DNA of 64,000 bases from Colwellia sp. (GCA_020630795.1 JAHDIK010000001.1:85022-149021); one strand, 5' to 3'; shown: positions 16,841-26,428, numbered from the stretch's first letter. Program-made: numbers and translations. The notes: generated by a model not told the origin, from the letters alone.

Positions 16841-17503
16841 TTAGTGAGGTAACGCAGCAACCGGGCGACTAGATAATTGGCGTGACTTTTTCGCTGTATT
16901 TAAGGCATTAACACTTGAGCGTGCCGCTGCAGGCGTAAGCACGCCTGTATTTTTAGATCTTACTTTAACCATTGGTGCTGGTATTACGCGGCCTTTCATT
17001 TTAGGTTCTGGGCGTTTATCGCCAATAATACGTGTGTTTATGCAACTTCTAATCTCTTCAACGGTGTAATTTGCTTTTACTTTAATACGTAGGTGCGGAA
17101 TAGAAGCGGCCTCAAGAGCGCCACTCACAAACCAGTCTTTTTTGATTTTATAGCCCTTGCCTTGTGTATCTACTAAATCTATCGCGCCTAATAGCTTCAT
17201 GCTATTTCGGTCGCAAATTACAAAATCTAAGTATTTTTTCTCAGCATTGCTCGCCGCAGTTTGACCCGCTTTTTCAGATACACCGTTACGTATAGTAACT
17301 ACATCAGACAGCTTTACACGATTAAGTACGCGGTAGTCAGGGCCCATGGCTTGTTCGACTAAATTTTGGAAATTTTTCTCGGCTGAAGTAAATACAGCTT
17401 CTTTTTTGTCGAAAGGAAAAGGAAAACTATTGTCGTTTAGTCGGCTGGCCAATAGTGCAACAATAACAATTAGGCCTATCATGGCAAATAGAATAAGTTC
17501 CAT
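16841..17503 (-). CDS. Membrane-anchored DUF2726 protein
   Basis: I start it at ATG 17503 because GGAG lies 6 bases before it; the upstream GTG at 17515 is part of that ribosome site. The protein has 220 residues: an N-terminal membrane helix (MELILFAMIGLIVIVALLA), then the DUF2726 domain (FTSAEKNFQNLVEQA, YRVLNRVKLSDV, YLDFVICD, AIDLVD), then a basic low-complexity tail. DUF2726 has a nuclease-like fold with conserved Glu and Asp-x-Val positions, but its biochemical role is not established. The gene is alone on its strand. Confidence 0.78.
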   Translation of the reverse strand: MELILFAMIGLIVIVALLASRLNDNSFPFPFDKKEAVFTSAEKNFQNLVEQAMGPDYRVLNRVKLSDVVTIRNGVSEKAGQTAASNAEKKYLDFVICDRNSMKLLGAIDLVDTQGKGYKIKKDWFVSGALEAASIPHLRIKVKANYTVEEIRSCINTRIIGDKRPEPKMKGRVIPAPMVKVRSKNTGVLTPAAARSSVNALNTAKKSRQLSSRPVAALPH

Positions 17504-17664
17504 AAGCGTCTCCACAGATTCAAAAATTTGACGATCAATTTAATAATGTGAATAAAGCAGAAAGTGTGCCAAGCAAGTAGGTTGCTTTTTGAAAGATTTG
17601 ATTAAATCACGTATATTGTCGCAAAATAATTGAAAGTATAACTTATTGATAAAAAGGATTTAAA

Positions 17665-18291
17665 ATGAAAAAACTAGTTGCTGTTACTTCTTTATTACTT
17701 TCTTCGCAATTATTTGCGTTTGAATCGGAGTCTGTTGCAGAAGAAAACTACGTGATTGACGACCAGTGGCAATGGAGCATTACACTCTCAAACACTGGAT
17801 TTGATGACAGTGTTTTGAAAGAAGGCATAGATACAAGCGCGATTGGCTTTGGTGTTGACCTTGATTATATTGACAATAACTGGATCACAACGTTTTCTGC
17901 TGACTACTTGGCTTACGACGACAATAACTCTTTTGAGCAATATGTTGTTGGTTCTGGCTGGCAAAACAAAGGTGATGAATCAACGGAAAGTTCAAATGCG
18001 TCAGGAGTACTGTTAGGTGTTGCTACAGGGCGTATGTACTTTTTTGGTGACAACCAAGACGTAGCCGTTATTGGACAAGTAGGTATGAGTTTTATGGCTT
18101 ATTCAGAGCGTTCAATTTCTTACTGTGATGACTGTTACTCTGAAGATATTGACGTTGACGGCGGTTTGTTTTTAAAAGCTGGTATTGTTAAAGACACAGG
18201 GTCATTTAACATAGGTTTACATGCTAAAACCTATTTGAGCGGAGACTCAATGGGAACAACATTTGGCATTTCTGTGGGTTCAAGTTACTAG
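17665..18291 (+). CDS. Putative outer-membrane beta-barrel protein
   Basis: The product has 208 residues with a signal peptide ending near SSQLFAF. The mature part is acidic and Gly- and aromatic-rich with alternating strands (WSITLSNTGF, NWITTFSADYLAYD, GLFLKAGIV, NIGLHAKTYL) and ends GISVGSSY. An acidic CDDCYSED loop holds two nearby cysteines. AAGGA lies 9 bases before the ATG. It differs in sequence from the barrel at 14274-14870. The role is unknown. Confidence 0.65.
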   Translation: MKKLVAVTSLLLSSQLFAFESESVAEENYVIDDQWQWSITLSNTGFDDSVLKEGIDTSAIGFGVDLDYIDNNWITTFSADYLAYDDNNSFEQYVVGSGWQNKGDESTESSNASGVLLGVATGRMYFFGDNQDVAVIGQVGMSFMAYSERSISYCDDCYSEDIDVDGGLFLKAGIVKDTGSFNIGLHAKTYLSGDSMGTTFGISVGSSY

Positions 18292-18312
18292 TTTGTGTCG
18301 ATAAACTGAATT

Positions 18313-18340
18313 AAAGCCAATCAAATTGATTGGCTTTTTT
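18313..18340. terminator. Terminator between converging barrel gene and dUTPase
   Basis: AAAGCCAATCA (18313-18323) pairs perfectly with TGATTGGCTTT (18327-18337) around a three-base loop and is followed by a T run. Confidence 0.85.
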
Positions 18341-18372
18341 GTACGTGAATAGTTACGTAATTAGCCGTTTGG

Positions 18373-19002
18373 TTAGCTAGGGTATTTTTCTTTTAATGCA
18401 TTGTATAACTGTTGTTGGAAATCAGTCGCTGACGCGTCAAGTTGAGTAACAAGCGAAGCAAGTACTTCATTGTCTTCTTCACCATTCCAAATTTTAATGT
18501 AAGTGCCTTCTTTGTAGCCGTGATCTTGTCGGAAAAAGTTCAGTGTGTTTTTTCCTACGTATTGGCGAAACAGCTCGTTTAAATCCATGTCCATTAAGCG
18601 CATACAGTCTGCTAATGCAACTGCGTCAAAAGCTTTGTTGCTTACCGCTGCTGAGGCTAAGTTTTCTAACGCAATTTTAAAGTCATTTTCTGATGTTTGT
18701 TGCGTAAGGTCTTCAGCTAGAGTTGCTGCTATATCGTCAACTGGCGTGCCCGTCATTAGGCGTAAGCTCAAACCAAAATGAAATATATCCACTAGCTCTA
18801 GTTGCACTTGTGGTACATCGATTTCTTGATGTTTCCACCATTTCCAACCGTGATGATCTAACATTTCCGCACATTCAACCCATATTGCGCGATACCATTC
18901 ATATTGATTGTCTCTCCATGTATCGCTCACACGAGAGTTCATGGCATCTTGCATCGTTAGCATTTGGGAAATTTGATTTTTTGCGGTAGATAAATCGCTC
19001 AT
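18373..19002 (-). CDS. Dimeric all-alpha dUTP diphosphatase
   Basis: The enzyme hydrolyses dUTP to dUMP, which keeps uracil out of DNA and supplies thymidylate synthesis. The product has 209 residues, the usual size for the dimeric, MazG-related dUTPase. The metal-binding helices are visible: EWYRAIWVECAEML with the EcaE pattern, then HHGWKWWKH, and QLELVDIFHFGLSLRL with the ELvD pattern. The C-terminal YVGKNTLNFFRQDHGYKEG is also typical. It is monocistronic and unrelated to the trimeric dut of E. coli. Confidence 0.88.
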   Translation of the reverse strand: MSDLSTAKNQISQMLTMQDAMNSRVSDTWRDNQYEWYRAIWVECAEMLDHHGWKWWKHQEIDVPQVQLELVDIFHFGLSLRLMTGTPVDDIAATLAEDLTQQTSENDFKIALENLASAAVSNKAFDAVALADCMRLMDMDLNELFRQYVGKNTLNFFRQDHGYKEGTYIKIWNGEEDNEVLASLVTQLDASATDFQQQLYNALKEKYPS

Positions 19003-19169
19003 GCTTTGTCTCTTCTTGTATTTGTTATGTAAAACTCGCGTTAAAGCGAGTTTAGTATGCGTATATTGTGCCGTACAGAGTCGCGTGTGACAAGCAAATC
19101 ACTGGATTTAAATCCTTGAATAACGTAATTTACATGGACTGATTACGAATAAAAAAAATACCTAATTTT

Positions 19170-19508
19170 ATGACTCAAAACGCGTCACCCGAAACCCAAA
19201 AAGAAGCAATGAAAGTCGCCAAAGCCACACAAAAACCTAATCAAACTAAAGAGCAAACTAAGCTTATCGCTCAAGGTATTGAAAAAGGGATTAGTGAATA
19301 CAAAAAGCAACAAAAAGCGAAAGCAAGAGAGCGTGATAAACAACGTAAACAAGCATTAAAGAATAAGGCAACTCAAAACGAGTTGTCTGCGGATAATAAT
19401 CCGACGAATGTTGATACGAACCCTCAACCAACAAAACCGATATTACCGTGGGTTTTATTGGTGGTTAGCTGGTGTTTATTTCTTGGGTATTTCATTACTT
19501 TAAAATAA
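19170..19508 (+). CDS. DUF2956 family protein
   Basis: The product has 112 residues. The first 70 residues are a charged helix of the DUF2956 type (KVAKATQKPNQTKEQTKLI, then AQGIEKGISEYKKQQKAK). A Pro/Asn linker and one C-terminal membrane helix (WVLLVVSWCLFLGYFITL) follow, so it is tail-anchored with a cytoplasmic coiled part. The family is found in marine gammaproteobacteria; its function is not known. It precedes the yadGH operon by about 150 bases. Confidence 0.8.
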   Translation: MTQNASPETQKEAMKVAKATQKPNQTKEQTKLIAQGIEKGISEYKKQQKAKARERDKQRKQALKNKATQNELSADNNPTNVDTNPQPTKPILPWVLLVVSWCLFLGYFITLK

Positions 19509-19654
19509 ATACGTTGAGTGTAACGGCGTTTATATGAATAAATGGTACAATCGTTTGTTTAAAGCGGTTACGCAGTAATGTAAACCTCTCTCTTGAATTT
19601 ACAAAATAGTACCCAATTTATAGCTCATTGTTGATTTATTATCAGGATCAAATT

Positions 19655-20596
19655 ATGCGGAAAGCGTTAGAAATATCTAACTTAAAAAAAGTATACAAAG
19701 GTGGGTTTGAAGCACTTAAAGGAATTGACTTAACGGTTGAAGAAGGTGACTTTTTTGCTTTATTAGGTCCCAACGGTGCTGGTAAATCAACAACCATTGG
19801 TGTTATTACGTCATTGGTGAATAAAACTTCTGGTACGGTAAAGGTTTTTGACGAAAATATTGATACTGATTTAGAAGCCGCAAAAACGTATTTAGGGTTG
19901 GTACCACAAGAGTTTAACTTCAATCAATTTGAATCGTTAACCAAAATTCTTGTTAACCAAGCAGGTTATTATGGTGTAAACCGCGCTACTGCTCATCAAC
20001 GTGCTGAAAAATACCTTAAGCAATTAGAGCTTTGGGATAAACGCAATGAAGCAGGGCGTATGCTTTCAGGCGGAATGAAACGTCGACTAATGATAGCCCG
20101 CGCATTAATGCATGAGCCTAAAGTACTCATTCTTGATGAGCCAACTGCGGGTGTAGATATTGAACTGCGCCGATCTATGTGGGATTTTCTACGTGAGCTT
20201 AATCAGCAAGGTATTACCATTATTCTTACTACGCATTACCTAGAAGAAGCTGAAATGTTGTGTAGAAATATCGCGATTATCGACAAGGGTACGATTGTTA
20301 AAAACACTGACATGAAGTCGTTGCTAGCAACGTTAACGGTTGAAACCTTTGTATTAGATATTGATCCTGTTGATGGCAATCAGACCTCTTTAGAGTTGGG
20401 TGATTACGTGAATCGTTTAGTTGATAATCACACCTTAGAAGTTGATGTAGAAAAAACGCAAACCATCAATGCAGTATTCAGTCAGCTTTCTTCATTAGGA
20501 ATTAACGTTAATAGTATGCGTAACAAGAGTAACCGATTAGAAGAGCTATTCGTGAGCTTAATTGAGAACAATCAAAACACGACAGGAGGTCAATAA
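19655..20596 (+). CDS. yadG: ABC transporter ATP-binding protein, YadG type
   Basis: The protein drives an ABC exporter with the YadH permease. I start it at ATG 19655, with AGGA 8 bases upstream, giving 313 residues; the frame is open earlier to 19628. Visible motifs are Walker A GPNGAGKST, Q-loop LVPQEF, signature LSGGMKRRL, Walker B VLILDEPTAG and the switch TTHYLEEAE. A C-terminal domain follows the ATPase. In E. coli yadGH also lie near the pan genes. The transported substrate is unknown. The yadH start follows directly after its stop. Confidence 0.9.
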   Translation: MRKALEISNLKKVYKGGFEALKGIDLTVEEGDFFALLGPNGAGKSTTIGVITSLVNKTSGTVKVFDENIDTDLEAAKTYLGLVPQEFNFNQFESLTKILVNQAGYYGVNRATAHQRAEKYLKQLELWDKRNEAGRMLSGGMKRRLMIARALMHEPKVLILDEPTAGVDIELRRSMWDFLRELNQQGITIILTTHYLEEAEMLCRNIAIIDKGTIVKNTDMKSLLATLTVETFVLDIDPVDGNQTSLELGDYVNRLVDNHTLEVDVEKTQTINAVFSQLSSLGINVNSMRNKSNRLEELFVSLIENNQNTTGGQ

Positions 20597-20597
20597 A

Positions 20598-21371
20598 ATG
20601 CTTTCTTCTGTAAACTTCATCGCACTTAAAAGTATTTTACATAAAGAAGTTCACCGCTTTATGCGTATTTGGGTGCAAACCCTAGTACCACCAGCGATTA
20701 CCATTAGTTTATATTTTGTTATTTTTGGCTCGTTAATTGGTTCGCGTATTGGTGAAATGGCTGGTTTTGATTATATGTCGTTCATTGTACCTGGGCTGAT
20801 TATGATGAGTGTTATAACTAACTCTTATTCGAATGTAGCTTCGTCATTTTTCAGCGCTAAGTGGCAACGTAATGTTGAAGAAATGTTAGTTGCTCCTGTG
20901 CCTAATTGGGTAATTGTAGCGGGTTATGTAGGAGGAGGAATGACTCGCGGAATTCTTGTCGGGTTAATTGTTACTCTTATTTCATTGTTGTTTGTAGATA
21001 TTCAAATACATAATATTTGGGTGATCATTCTTACCGTATGTTTAACGTCTGCAACTTTCGCGTTAGGTGGCCTTATTAACGCTGTTTTTGCTGGAAGTTT
21101 TGACGATATTTCTATTATTCCTACTTTTGTTTTAACACCGTTAACGTATTTAGGTGGCGTGTTTTATTCAATCAGTATGTTGCCTGATTTTTGGCAAGGT
21201 GTTTCGCAAATTAATCCTATTGTTTATATGGTAAACGCCTTTAGATACGGCTTTTTAGGTATAAGCGACGTAAGTTTAACTGTTGCTTTTAGTGTGCTTG
21301 GCGTATTTATTGTTACCTTGTTTGCTATTGCAATGACGTTGATTTCGAAAGGTATAGGGTTAAGAAGTTAA
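20598..21371 (+). CDS. yadH: ABC transporter permease, YadH type
   Basis: This is the inner-membrane half of the exporter with YadG. I start it at ATG 20598, which has the strong AGGAGGT site inside the end of yadG; the product then has 257 residues. Six membrane helices of the ABC-2 type are visible, with the family's MSFIVPGLIMMSVITN and LTPLTYLGGVFYSISMLP segments. The stop overlaps the start of the methyltransferase gene (TAATG), so three genes form one operon. Confidence 0.9.
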   Translation: MLSSVNFIALKSILHKEVHRFMRIWVQTLVPPAITISLYFVIFGSLIGSRIGEMAGFDYMSFIVPGLIMMSVITNSYSNVASSFFSAKWQRNVEEMLVAPVPNWVIVAGYVGGGMTRGILVGLIVTLISLLFVDIQIHNIWVIILTVCLTSATFALGGLINAVFAGSFDDISIIPTFVLTPLTYLGGVFYSISMLPDFWQGVSQINPIVYMVNAFRYGFLGISDVSLTVAFSVLGVFIVTLFAIAMTLISKGIGLRS

Positions 21372-22069
21372 TGACTGAACAAGCAATGCCGCTAGGTAAC
21401 TCTAAAGCTATTGTTACCAACCAAACGGGTATACATGAAAAGTTAGAAGAGGTGGTTAAAAAGCACTTAAATCACCCATCTAAAAAGCCTTACCAAGCTC
21501 ATACCGTTGAAGCTTTTGAAGAAATCGACAAAGTTGTAAAAGCGTTTAGTGGCGAGGTTATTTTAGATTCGTGTTGTGGGGTAGGGCAAAGTACTCGTTT
21601 AATTGCCAAAAGGCACCCTAATGCTTTAGTTATTGGGGTAGATAAATCCGCACATCGTATTAATAGAAACGTTGAAGAATTGGTCGATGACGAGACCGCA
21701 CAGAAAATAGATAATTTTTATTTAATACGCGCAGATCTAAATGACTTCTACCGATTAGTATTGGCTGCAAAATGGCCTGTAACAAAGCATTTTGTGTTGT
21801 ATCCAAACCCTTGGCCTAAATCTAAACATTTACAACGACGTTGGCACGGTAGTGCAGTGTTTCCTGAAATGATTCAAATAGGGCAAGAAATGATTTTACG
21901 TAGTAATTGGCGCTTATATCTTGAAGAATTTCAAGCAGCATCAACTATTGCAGGTTTAACCGGTGAGTTATCTTCTGTTATCGATGACGAGCCGTTAACA
22001 CCGTTTGAAGCAAAATATAAAGCGAGTGGACAAGAATGTTTTCAGTTAAACATTCAAATATCGAAATAA
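21371..22069 (+). CDS. TrmB-like SAM-dependent methyltransferase
   Basis: The product has 232 residues. The SAM site ILDSCCGVGQSTR is followed by VIGVDKS, and the segment YPNPWPKSKHLQRRWHG matches the FPDPWPKxRHxKRR signature of TrmB, which makes m7G46 in tRNA. The rest is more diverged than true TrmB and a separate trmB is normally present in this order, so this may be a paralog with another RNA substrate. It is the third gene of the yadGH operon through an overlapping TAATG. Confidence 0.72.
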   Translation: MTEQAMPLGNSKAIVTNQTGIHEKLEEVVKKHLNHPSKKPYQAHTVEAFEEIDKVVKAFSGEVILDSCCGVGQSTRLIAKRHPNALVIGVDKSAHRINRNVEELVDDETAQKIDNFYLIRADLNDFYRLVLAAKWPVTKHFVLYPNPWPKSKHLQRRWHGSAVFPEMIQIGQEMILRSNWRLYLEEFQAASTIAGLTGELSSVIDDEPLTPFEAKYKASGQECFQLNIQISK

Positions 22070-22295
22070 AACTGATCATTTTGTAATAGAGATTATTCAT
22101 AGTTTTAATATTCGTTATTACGGTTTGATTTGAATGTTAACGTTGTAGTCAAAAGTTACAAAATTTAGTGTTTTTCACACAATTTAATGCAGGGTAATTT
22201 TTAGGTGTAAATTTATTTGTTATATATCATAGGGTTATTTTTGGCCTGAAACTTGATTATGAGTTGGTATAGAAACAAATAATAGGAATTTACAC
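22070..22295. other. AT-rich intergenic region before a small ORF
   Basis: These 226 bases hold no gene. Together with the 32-codon ORF and the 85 bases after it they make the 410-base gap before panP. No confident promoter was found; a sigma-54-like stretch at 22242-22257 lacks the needed GC at -12. Confidence 0.5.
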
Positions 22296-22394
22296 ATGAC
22301 TCACAATATTAAAAAGCACGTAATGTATGTTGCACTATCAAGTATCGTATTAATTGAAGTTGGTTTATTGTACTTATCATCAGCTATATCGTAG
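22296..22394 (+). CDS. Small membrane protein of 32 residues
   Basis: The ATG at 22296 has AGGAA 8-10 bases upstream. The product MTHNIKKHVM followed by YVALSSIVLIEVGLLYLSSA and IS has a basic N-terminus and one membrane helix, the usual form of bacterial small membrane proteins. It lies alone 85 bases before panP and could be expressed with it. It may be a regulator of a transporter, or not translated at all. Confidence 0.5.
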   Translation: MTHNIKKHVMYVALSSIVLIEVGLLYLSSAIS

Positions 22395-22479
22395 TTTTGA
22401 GGGTGAAAAATTAGAGACTTTTATCTCATTTTTTATTAAAGTGCCGCATTAATAAAAATTTCACCTTATCGAAATTAAG

Positions 22480-24132
22480 ATGTCAGAAGTGATAAGTATG
22501 GCGGCTAATAAGCGCAAAGCAAAAGCAACACAAGAATCTTTACACCGTATTTTTACCATTCCAGAAGCCCCAGATTCAACATTAGGTGCTATTGAAAAAG
22601 AAATGTCGCAAAACCTTGCGGGCTTTCTTGGTAATCATATTGTTGCAACCGATAAACCGCTCACTGAAATAGAAAAAGACTTCGACTGTTCTTCAATTCC
22701 TGAAGATCCAAGTTTTGTTTCAGATCACATGCGCCATTTGCTAGACAAGCTAGTATCCCAGTCTGTTCATACATCTAGCCCTAGTTTTATTGGGCATATG
22801 ACTTCAGCACTCCCTTATTTTATTTTACCTTTATCTAAATTAATGGTGGGGTTGAATCAAAACCTTGTAAAAGTTGAAACATCAAAGGCCTTTACTCCGC
22901 TAGAGCGCCAAGTATTAGGCATGATGCACCGTTTAGTGTATCAAGATACTGAGCCTTTTTACGATGAGTGGATGCACAGCGCAAATCACTCATTAGGTGC
23001 ATTTTGTTCTGGCGGTACTGTTGCTAACATTACTGCGCTATGGGTAGCTCGCAACAATTTACTTAAGCCTGATGGTGATTTTAAAGGTATAGCCAAGTCC
23101 GGATTGTTTAAAGCGTTAACCCATTATGGTTATAACGGGTTGGCGATTCTTGTATCTGAGCGCGGACACTATTCGTTAAAGAAATCGGCAGATATTTTAG
23201 GTATTGGAGAGGAAAGCGTTGTTGCAATTCCTACCGATGAATACAACAAGATTGATTGCGATAAACTTCGAAAGAAATGTGAAGAACTTGAAGCGAAAAA
23301 AATCAAAGTACTGAGTATTGTAGGTGTTGCTGGCACTACTGAAACGGGTAATGTTGATCCGTTGGATGATATGGCTGACATCGCCCAAGAGTTTTCATGT
23401 AACTTTCATGTCGACGCGGCATGGGGGGGAGCTACGCTGCTCTCTAATAAGTATCGCGGTATTCTTAAAGGTATTGAAAGAGCAGACTCTGTAACAATTG
23501 ATGCGCATAAACAAATGTATGTGCCGATGGGCGCTGGGTTAGTTGTATTTAAAAACCCTGAAGCCGTGGCGTCTATTGAACATCACGCTGAGTATATTTT
23601 ACGTAAAGGTTCAAAAGATTTAGGTAGCCACACGCTGGAGGGGTCAAGGCCCGGTATGGCAATGCTGGTATACGCTAGCTTGCATATTATTAGCCGTCCA
23701 GGTTACGAATTACTGATTAATCATAGTATTGAGAAAGCAAACTATTTTGCAGATCTAATTGATGCGCACGAAGATTTTGAATTAATTACTCGACCAGAAC
23801 TATGTTTGTTAACGTATCGTTTTGCGCCGAAAGTTATTCAAGAATATTTATCTCGTGCTAACGAAGCCGAGCAAGATAAAATTAATGGTTTATTGCATAA
23901 GCTAACTAAATTTATTCAAAAACGACAACGTGAAAATGGTAAGTCGTTTGTTTCAAGAACACGTATTGAGGTGTCTCGTTATCAAGGGAAGAAGATACTC
24001 GTATTCAGAGTGGTTTTAGCTAACCCATTAACCTCTAAAGAAATACTGTCAGATATTTTGGCTGAGCAATGTGAGTTGGCTAGTGAAAGTGTGAGCTTTT
24101 TACCTGAGTTACTTGATATCTGCCAAGCTTAA
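22480..24132 (+). CDS. panP: PLP-dependent aspartate 1-decarboxylase
   Basis: The enzyme converts aspartate to beta-alanine for pantothenate. It belongs to the group II PLP decarboxylases, unlike the pyruvoyl enzyme PanD. The product has 550 residues. Visible are SPSFIGHMTSALPYF, the cofactor-holding CSGGTVANITALW, HVDAAWGG with the PLP Asp, and IDAHKQM with the PLP Lys. An alternative start is ATG 22498. The gene converges on panC and panB, its pathway partners, and no panD is in the window; E. coli has panD at this place. This context strongly supports the aspartate decarboxylase call over glutamate decarboxylase. Confidence 0.88.
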   Translation: MSEVISMAANKRKAKATQESLHRIFTIPEAPDSTLGAIEKEMSQNLAGFLGNHIVATDKPLTEIEKDFDCSSIPEDPSFVSDHMRHLLDKLVSQSVHTSSPSFIGHMTSALPYFILPLSKLMVGLNQNLVKVETSKAFTPLERQVLGMMHRLVYQDTEPFYDEWMHSANHSLGAFCSGGTVANITALWVARNNLLKPDGDFKGIAKSGLFKALTHYGYNGLAILVSERGHYSLKKSADILGIGEESVVAIPTDEYNKIDCDKLRKKCEELEAKKIKVLSIVGVAGTTETGNVDPLDDMADIAQEFSCNFHVDAAWGGATLLSNKYRGILKGIERADSVTIDAHKQMYVPMGAGLVVFKNPEAVASIEHHAEYILRKGSKDLGSHTLEGSRPGMAMLVYASLHIISRPGYELLINHSIEKANYFADLIDAHEDFELITRPELCLLTYRFAPKVIQEYLSRANEAEQDKINGLLHKLTKFIQKRQRENGKSFVSRTRIEVSRYQGKKILVFRVVLANPLTSKEILSDILAEQCELASESVSFLPELLDICQA

Positions 24133-24481
24133 TTATGTTAACTAACAGGGATGTTGGATATTGTTTACCTTTTCTATTTTAGTATTAACCCCCCATCTAA
24201 CCTTTCATTTGAAATAACATTACATTTATTTCGAAACAAATTATTTGATCCGTATCTATTTTCTCTTTCTAAATGACTTTAGGCTTTAAAAGTTTAAGTG
24301 GTTGATTTTAAGTTTAAATTTAACCTTCTGTTTTATTTTGTTATTTCGGTAATTTAAAATAATTAAGTTTCAAATATGTTTCAGTGTTGGTTTTATATGT
24401 TTCGTTTCGAATCTTTTTCTTGATTTATGTAATGTATTTTGTAATAATTCATTTGTGGTTACATTAATTGGGTGGTGTATT
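24133..24481. other. AT-rich gap with one candidate promoter
   Basis: These 349 bases lie between panP and a 49-codon ORF. I see no gene, no clear terminator for panP and no repeat, only the candidate promoter at 24420-24448. Confidence 0.5.
24420..24448 (+). promoter_or_regulatory. Candidate sigma-70 promoter for the 49-codon ORF
   Basis: TTGATT, a 17-base spacer and AATAAT match five of six bases at the -10 and four of six at the -35. The start codon at 24482 lies 33 bases downstream. Confidence 0.45.
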
Positions 24482-24631
24482 ATGGAATATGTAGAAAGCA
24501 GTGTGTTATCTCAGTCAAGTGCGCAAGACCAAATGGACTTCGCGCGTATGCAACAACAACTTGTTGAAGCTAATAAAGAAATTGCAGACTTACAGTCTCA
24601 AATTCAATGGCTAGAACGCTCTTACGAATAG
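24482..24631 (+). CDS. Small coiled-coil protein of 49 residues
   Basis: MEYVESSVLSQSSAQDQMDF leads into a helix with regular hydrophobic spacing (MQQQLVEANKEIADLQSQI), ending WLERSYE. The ORF has its own candidate promoter and is followed 23 bases later by a strong terminator, which supports it as a real transcription unit. It resembles SlyX-like short coils only in form. No family is recognised. Confidence 0.6.
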   Translation: MEYVESSVLSQSSAQDQMDFARMQQQLVEANKEIADLQSQIQWLERSYE

Positions 24632-24654
24632 TTTTTACGTCATTTATGACAATA

Positions 24655-24691
24655 AAAAAGCTGAAGTTAGTTTGCTAACTTCAGCTTTTTT
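24655..24691. terminator. Bidirectional terminator before panC
   Basis: AAAAAGCTGAAGTTAG (24655-24670) pairs with CTAACTTCAGCTTTTT (24675-24690) around TTTG. The perfect stem with A and T tracts ends both the 49-codon unit and the leftward pan operon. Confidence 0.88.
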
Positions 24692-24730
24692 GATCGTTTC
24701 TTGATAATAAAAGAAGTGACGTACGAAAAG

Positions 24731-25576
24731 TTACAAACTAACCCTCAAGTTGTCGATCAGTCTTGCTTTTCCACAAAATGCAGCGGCTAAAATAACAATT
24801 TCTTTGTCGTCTTCACTGGCTGGTTGTAATGTTCTTGCGTGGCACACGTGAATGTAGTCTGTTTTCAACCCTGCGTTATCAATGTAATTAGCTGCCGTAC
24901 GCGCAAGTCCAATAAAGTCAGTATTGTTTTTAATTTGCTCTGCTAGCCATTGGATATTTTGGCTGAGGGCTGGTGCAACCTTTAACTCTTCTTCAGTTAA
25001 ATAGCCGTTTCTAGAGCTAAGTGCCAACCCAGACGCTTCTCTAACGGTTTCCACAGGAATAATATCAATAGGCATTGATAAATCTTCAACCATGGTTTCA
25101 ATCACTTGAACTTGTTGATAATCCTTTAATCCAAAACAGGCTACATCGGGCTGTACTAAATTAAAAAGCTTACAAACAACGGTTGATACGCCTCTAAAAT
25201 GCCCTGGTCGGCTTTCGCCACAATAACCGTCAGATACGTTTGGAACTTCAACGTAGGTTTGTTTATCTAATCCTTTTGGGTAAATAATTTCAGGCGTTGG
25301 CGTAAATAACAGATCTGTTTCTGCGTCGATCAACTTAGCTTGGTCAGACTCAATTGTTCTCGGGTAGTTATCAATATCTTCATTTGCACCAAATTGCATT
25401 GGATTAACAAATATACTCGCAACAACTTTATCTGCGTGTTTGTGCGCTTCTGTAACGAGCGATATATGACCTGCATGTAAATTACCCATAGTAGGTACAA
25501 AAGCTATTTTTAGTCCCTGTAAGCGCCATTCATTAATGGTTTGGCGTAAGTCTGTAATGTTATTAACTACTTTCAT
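24731..25576 (-). CDS. panC: Pantothenate synthetase
   Basis: The enzyme joins pantoate and beta-alanine with ATP to make pantothenate. I start it at ATG 25576 (281 residues, [17 protein letters not shown]), matching the family's N-terminus; the frame is open to 25627 but that would overlap panB. Visible are [12 protein letters not shown] with the HxGH-type ATP site, [20 protein letters not shown], and ALSSRNGYL. It follows panB by 13 bases. Its beta-alanine partner should come from PanP nearby. Confidence 0.95.
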   Translation of the reverse strand: MKVVNNITDLRQTINEWRLQGLKIAFVPTMGNLHAGHISLVTEAHKHADKVVASIFVNPMQFGANEDIDNYPRTIESDQAKLIDAETDLLFTPTPEIIYPKGLDKQTYVEVPNVSDGYCGESRPGHFRGVSTVVCKLFNLVQPDVACFGLKDYQQVQVIETMVEDLSMPIDIIPVETVREASGLALSSRNGYLTEEELKVAPALSQNIQWLAEQIKNNTDFIGLARTAANYIDNAGLKTDYIHVCHARTLQPASEDDKEIVILAAAFCGKARLIDNLRVSL

Positions 25577-25589
25577 AGGATATACCGTA

Positions 25590-26384
25590 TTATTCGAAAA
25601 TGTGCTCTGAACCTGGGAAGTTACCATTAGACACTTCGCTAATGTATAGCTCCACTGCTTTTTTAATATCGCCAGTGTCGATTAAAAAGTTGCGTGAAAA
25701 CTTAGGCATGTAACTATATGAAATACCCAGTGCGTCGTGCATTACCAATATTTGGCCATCGGTGTCTTTACCTGCTCCAATACCAATTGTTGGAATTGAA
25801 ATAGCGTCAGAAATCGCTTTACCCAAACTCGTCGGAATACATTCTAATACCAATAATTGTGCGCCTGCCGCTTCCAGCTGTTTAGCGTGTTCAATCATTT
25901 CGTTTGCTTTGTCGGCATCACGTCCTTGCACCTTAAAACCACCAAATACATTGACAGACTGAGGGGTTAGGCCAAGGTGTGCACAAACAGGTATTCCACG
26001 TTCAACAAGGCATTTTATTGTATCTACAAGCCATGCGCCGCCTTCCATTTTTACCATACTTGCACCAGCTTGCATTAACTTAGTAGCATTAACGTAGGCT
26101 TGTTCGGTAGTCGCGTAGCTCATAAATGGCATGTCACCAATAATGAGTGTATTTTCAACGCCATTGGCAACCGACTTTGTGTGGTAGGCCATATGTTCAA
26201 TAGTTACAGGTAATGTGTCGTTTTCGCCTTGTAGAACCATTCCTAATGAATCACCAATTAAAATGGCATGAATGCCTGCTTGGTCAAAGAGTTTTGCAAA
26301 ACTTGCATCATATGCTGTTATTGTTGAAATTTTTTCGCCATTTTGCTTCATTTTGATCAACGTAGACGTTGTGATCTTAGCCAT
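25590..26384 (-). CDS. panB: 3-methyl-2-oxobutanoate hydroxymethyltransferase
   Basis: The enzyme makes ketopantoate from ketoisovalerate with methylene-tetrahydrofolate. The product has 264 residues, the usual length. Visible are [28 protein letters not shown] with the metal Asp, [21 protein letters not shown] and the catalytic Glu in LVLECIP. It lies between folK and panC in a leftward operon; the folate link explains the neighbourhood. Confidence 0.96.
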   Translation of the reverse strand: MAKITTSTLIKMKQNGEKISTITAYDASFAKLFDQAGIHAILIGDSLGMVLQGENDTLPVTIEHMAYHTKSVANGVENTLIIGDMPFMSYATTEQAYVNATKLMQAGASMVKMEGGAWLVDTIKCLVERGIPVCAHLGLTPQSVNVFGGFKVQGRDADKANEMIEHAKQLEAAGAQLLVLECIPTSLGKAISDAISIPTIGIGAGKDTDGQILVMHDALGISYSYMPKFSRNFLIDTGDIKKAVELYISEVSNGNFPGSEHIFE

Positions 26385-26428
26385 AATATTTTCCGATAAT
26401 GTGGTTTAATTAAACGCTTGTTTTAATC

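Noticed and set aside
22242-22257. Sigma-54-like promoter TGGCCTGAAACTTGAT
   Set aside because: The GG at -24 is present but the required GC at -12 is GA.
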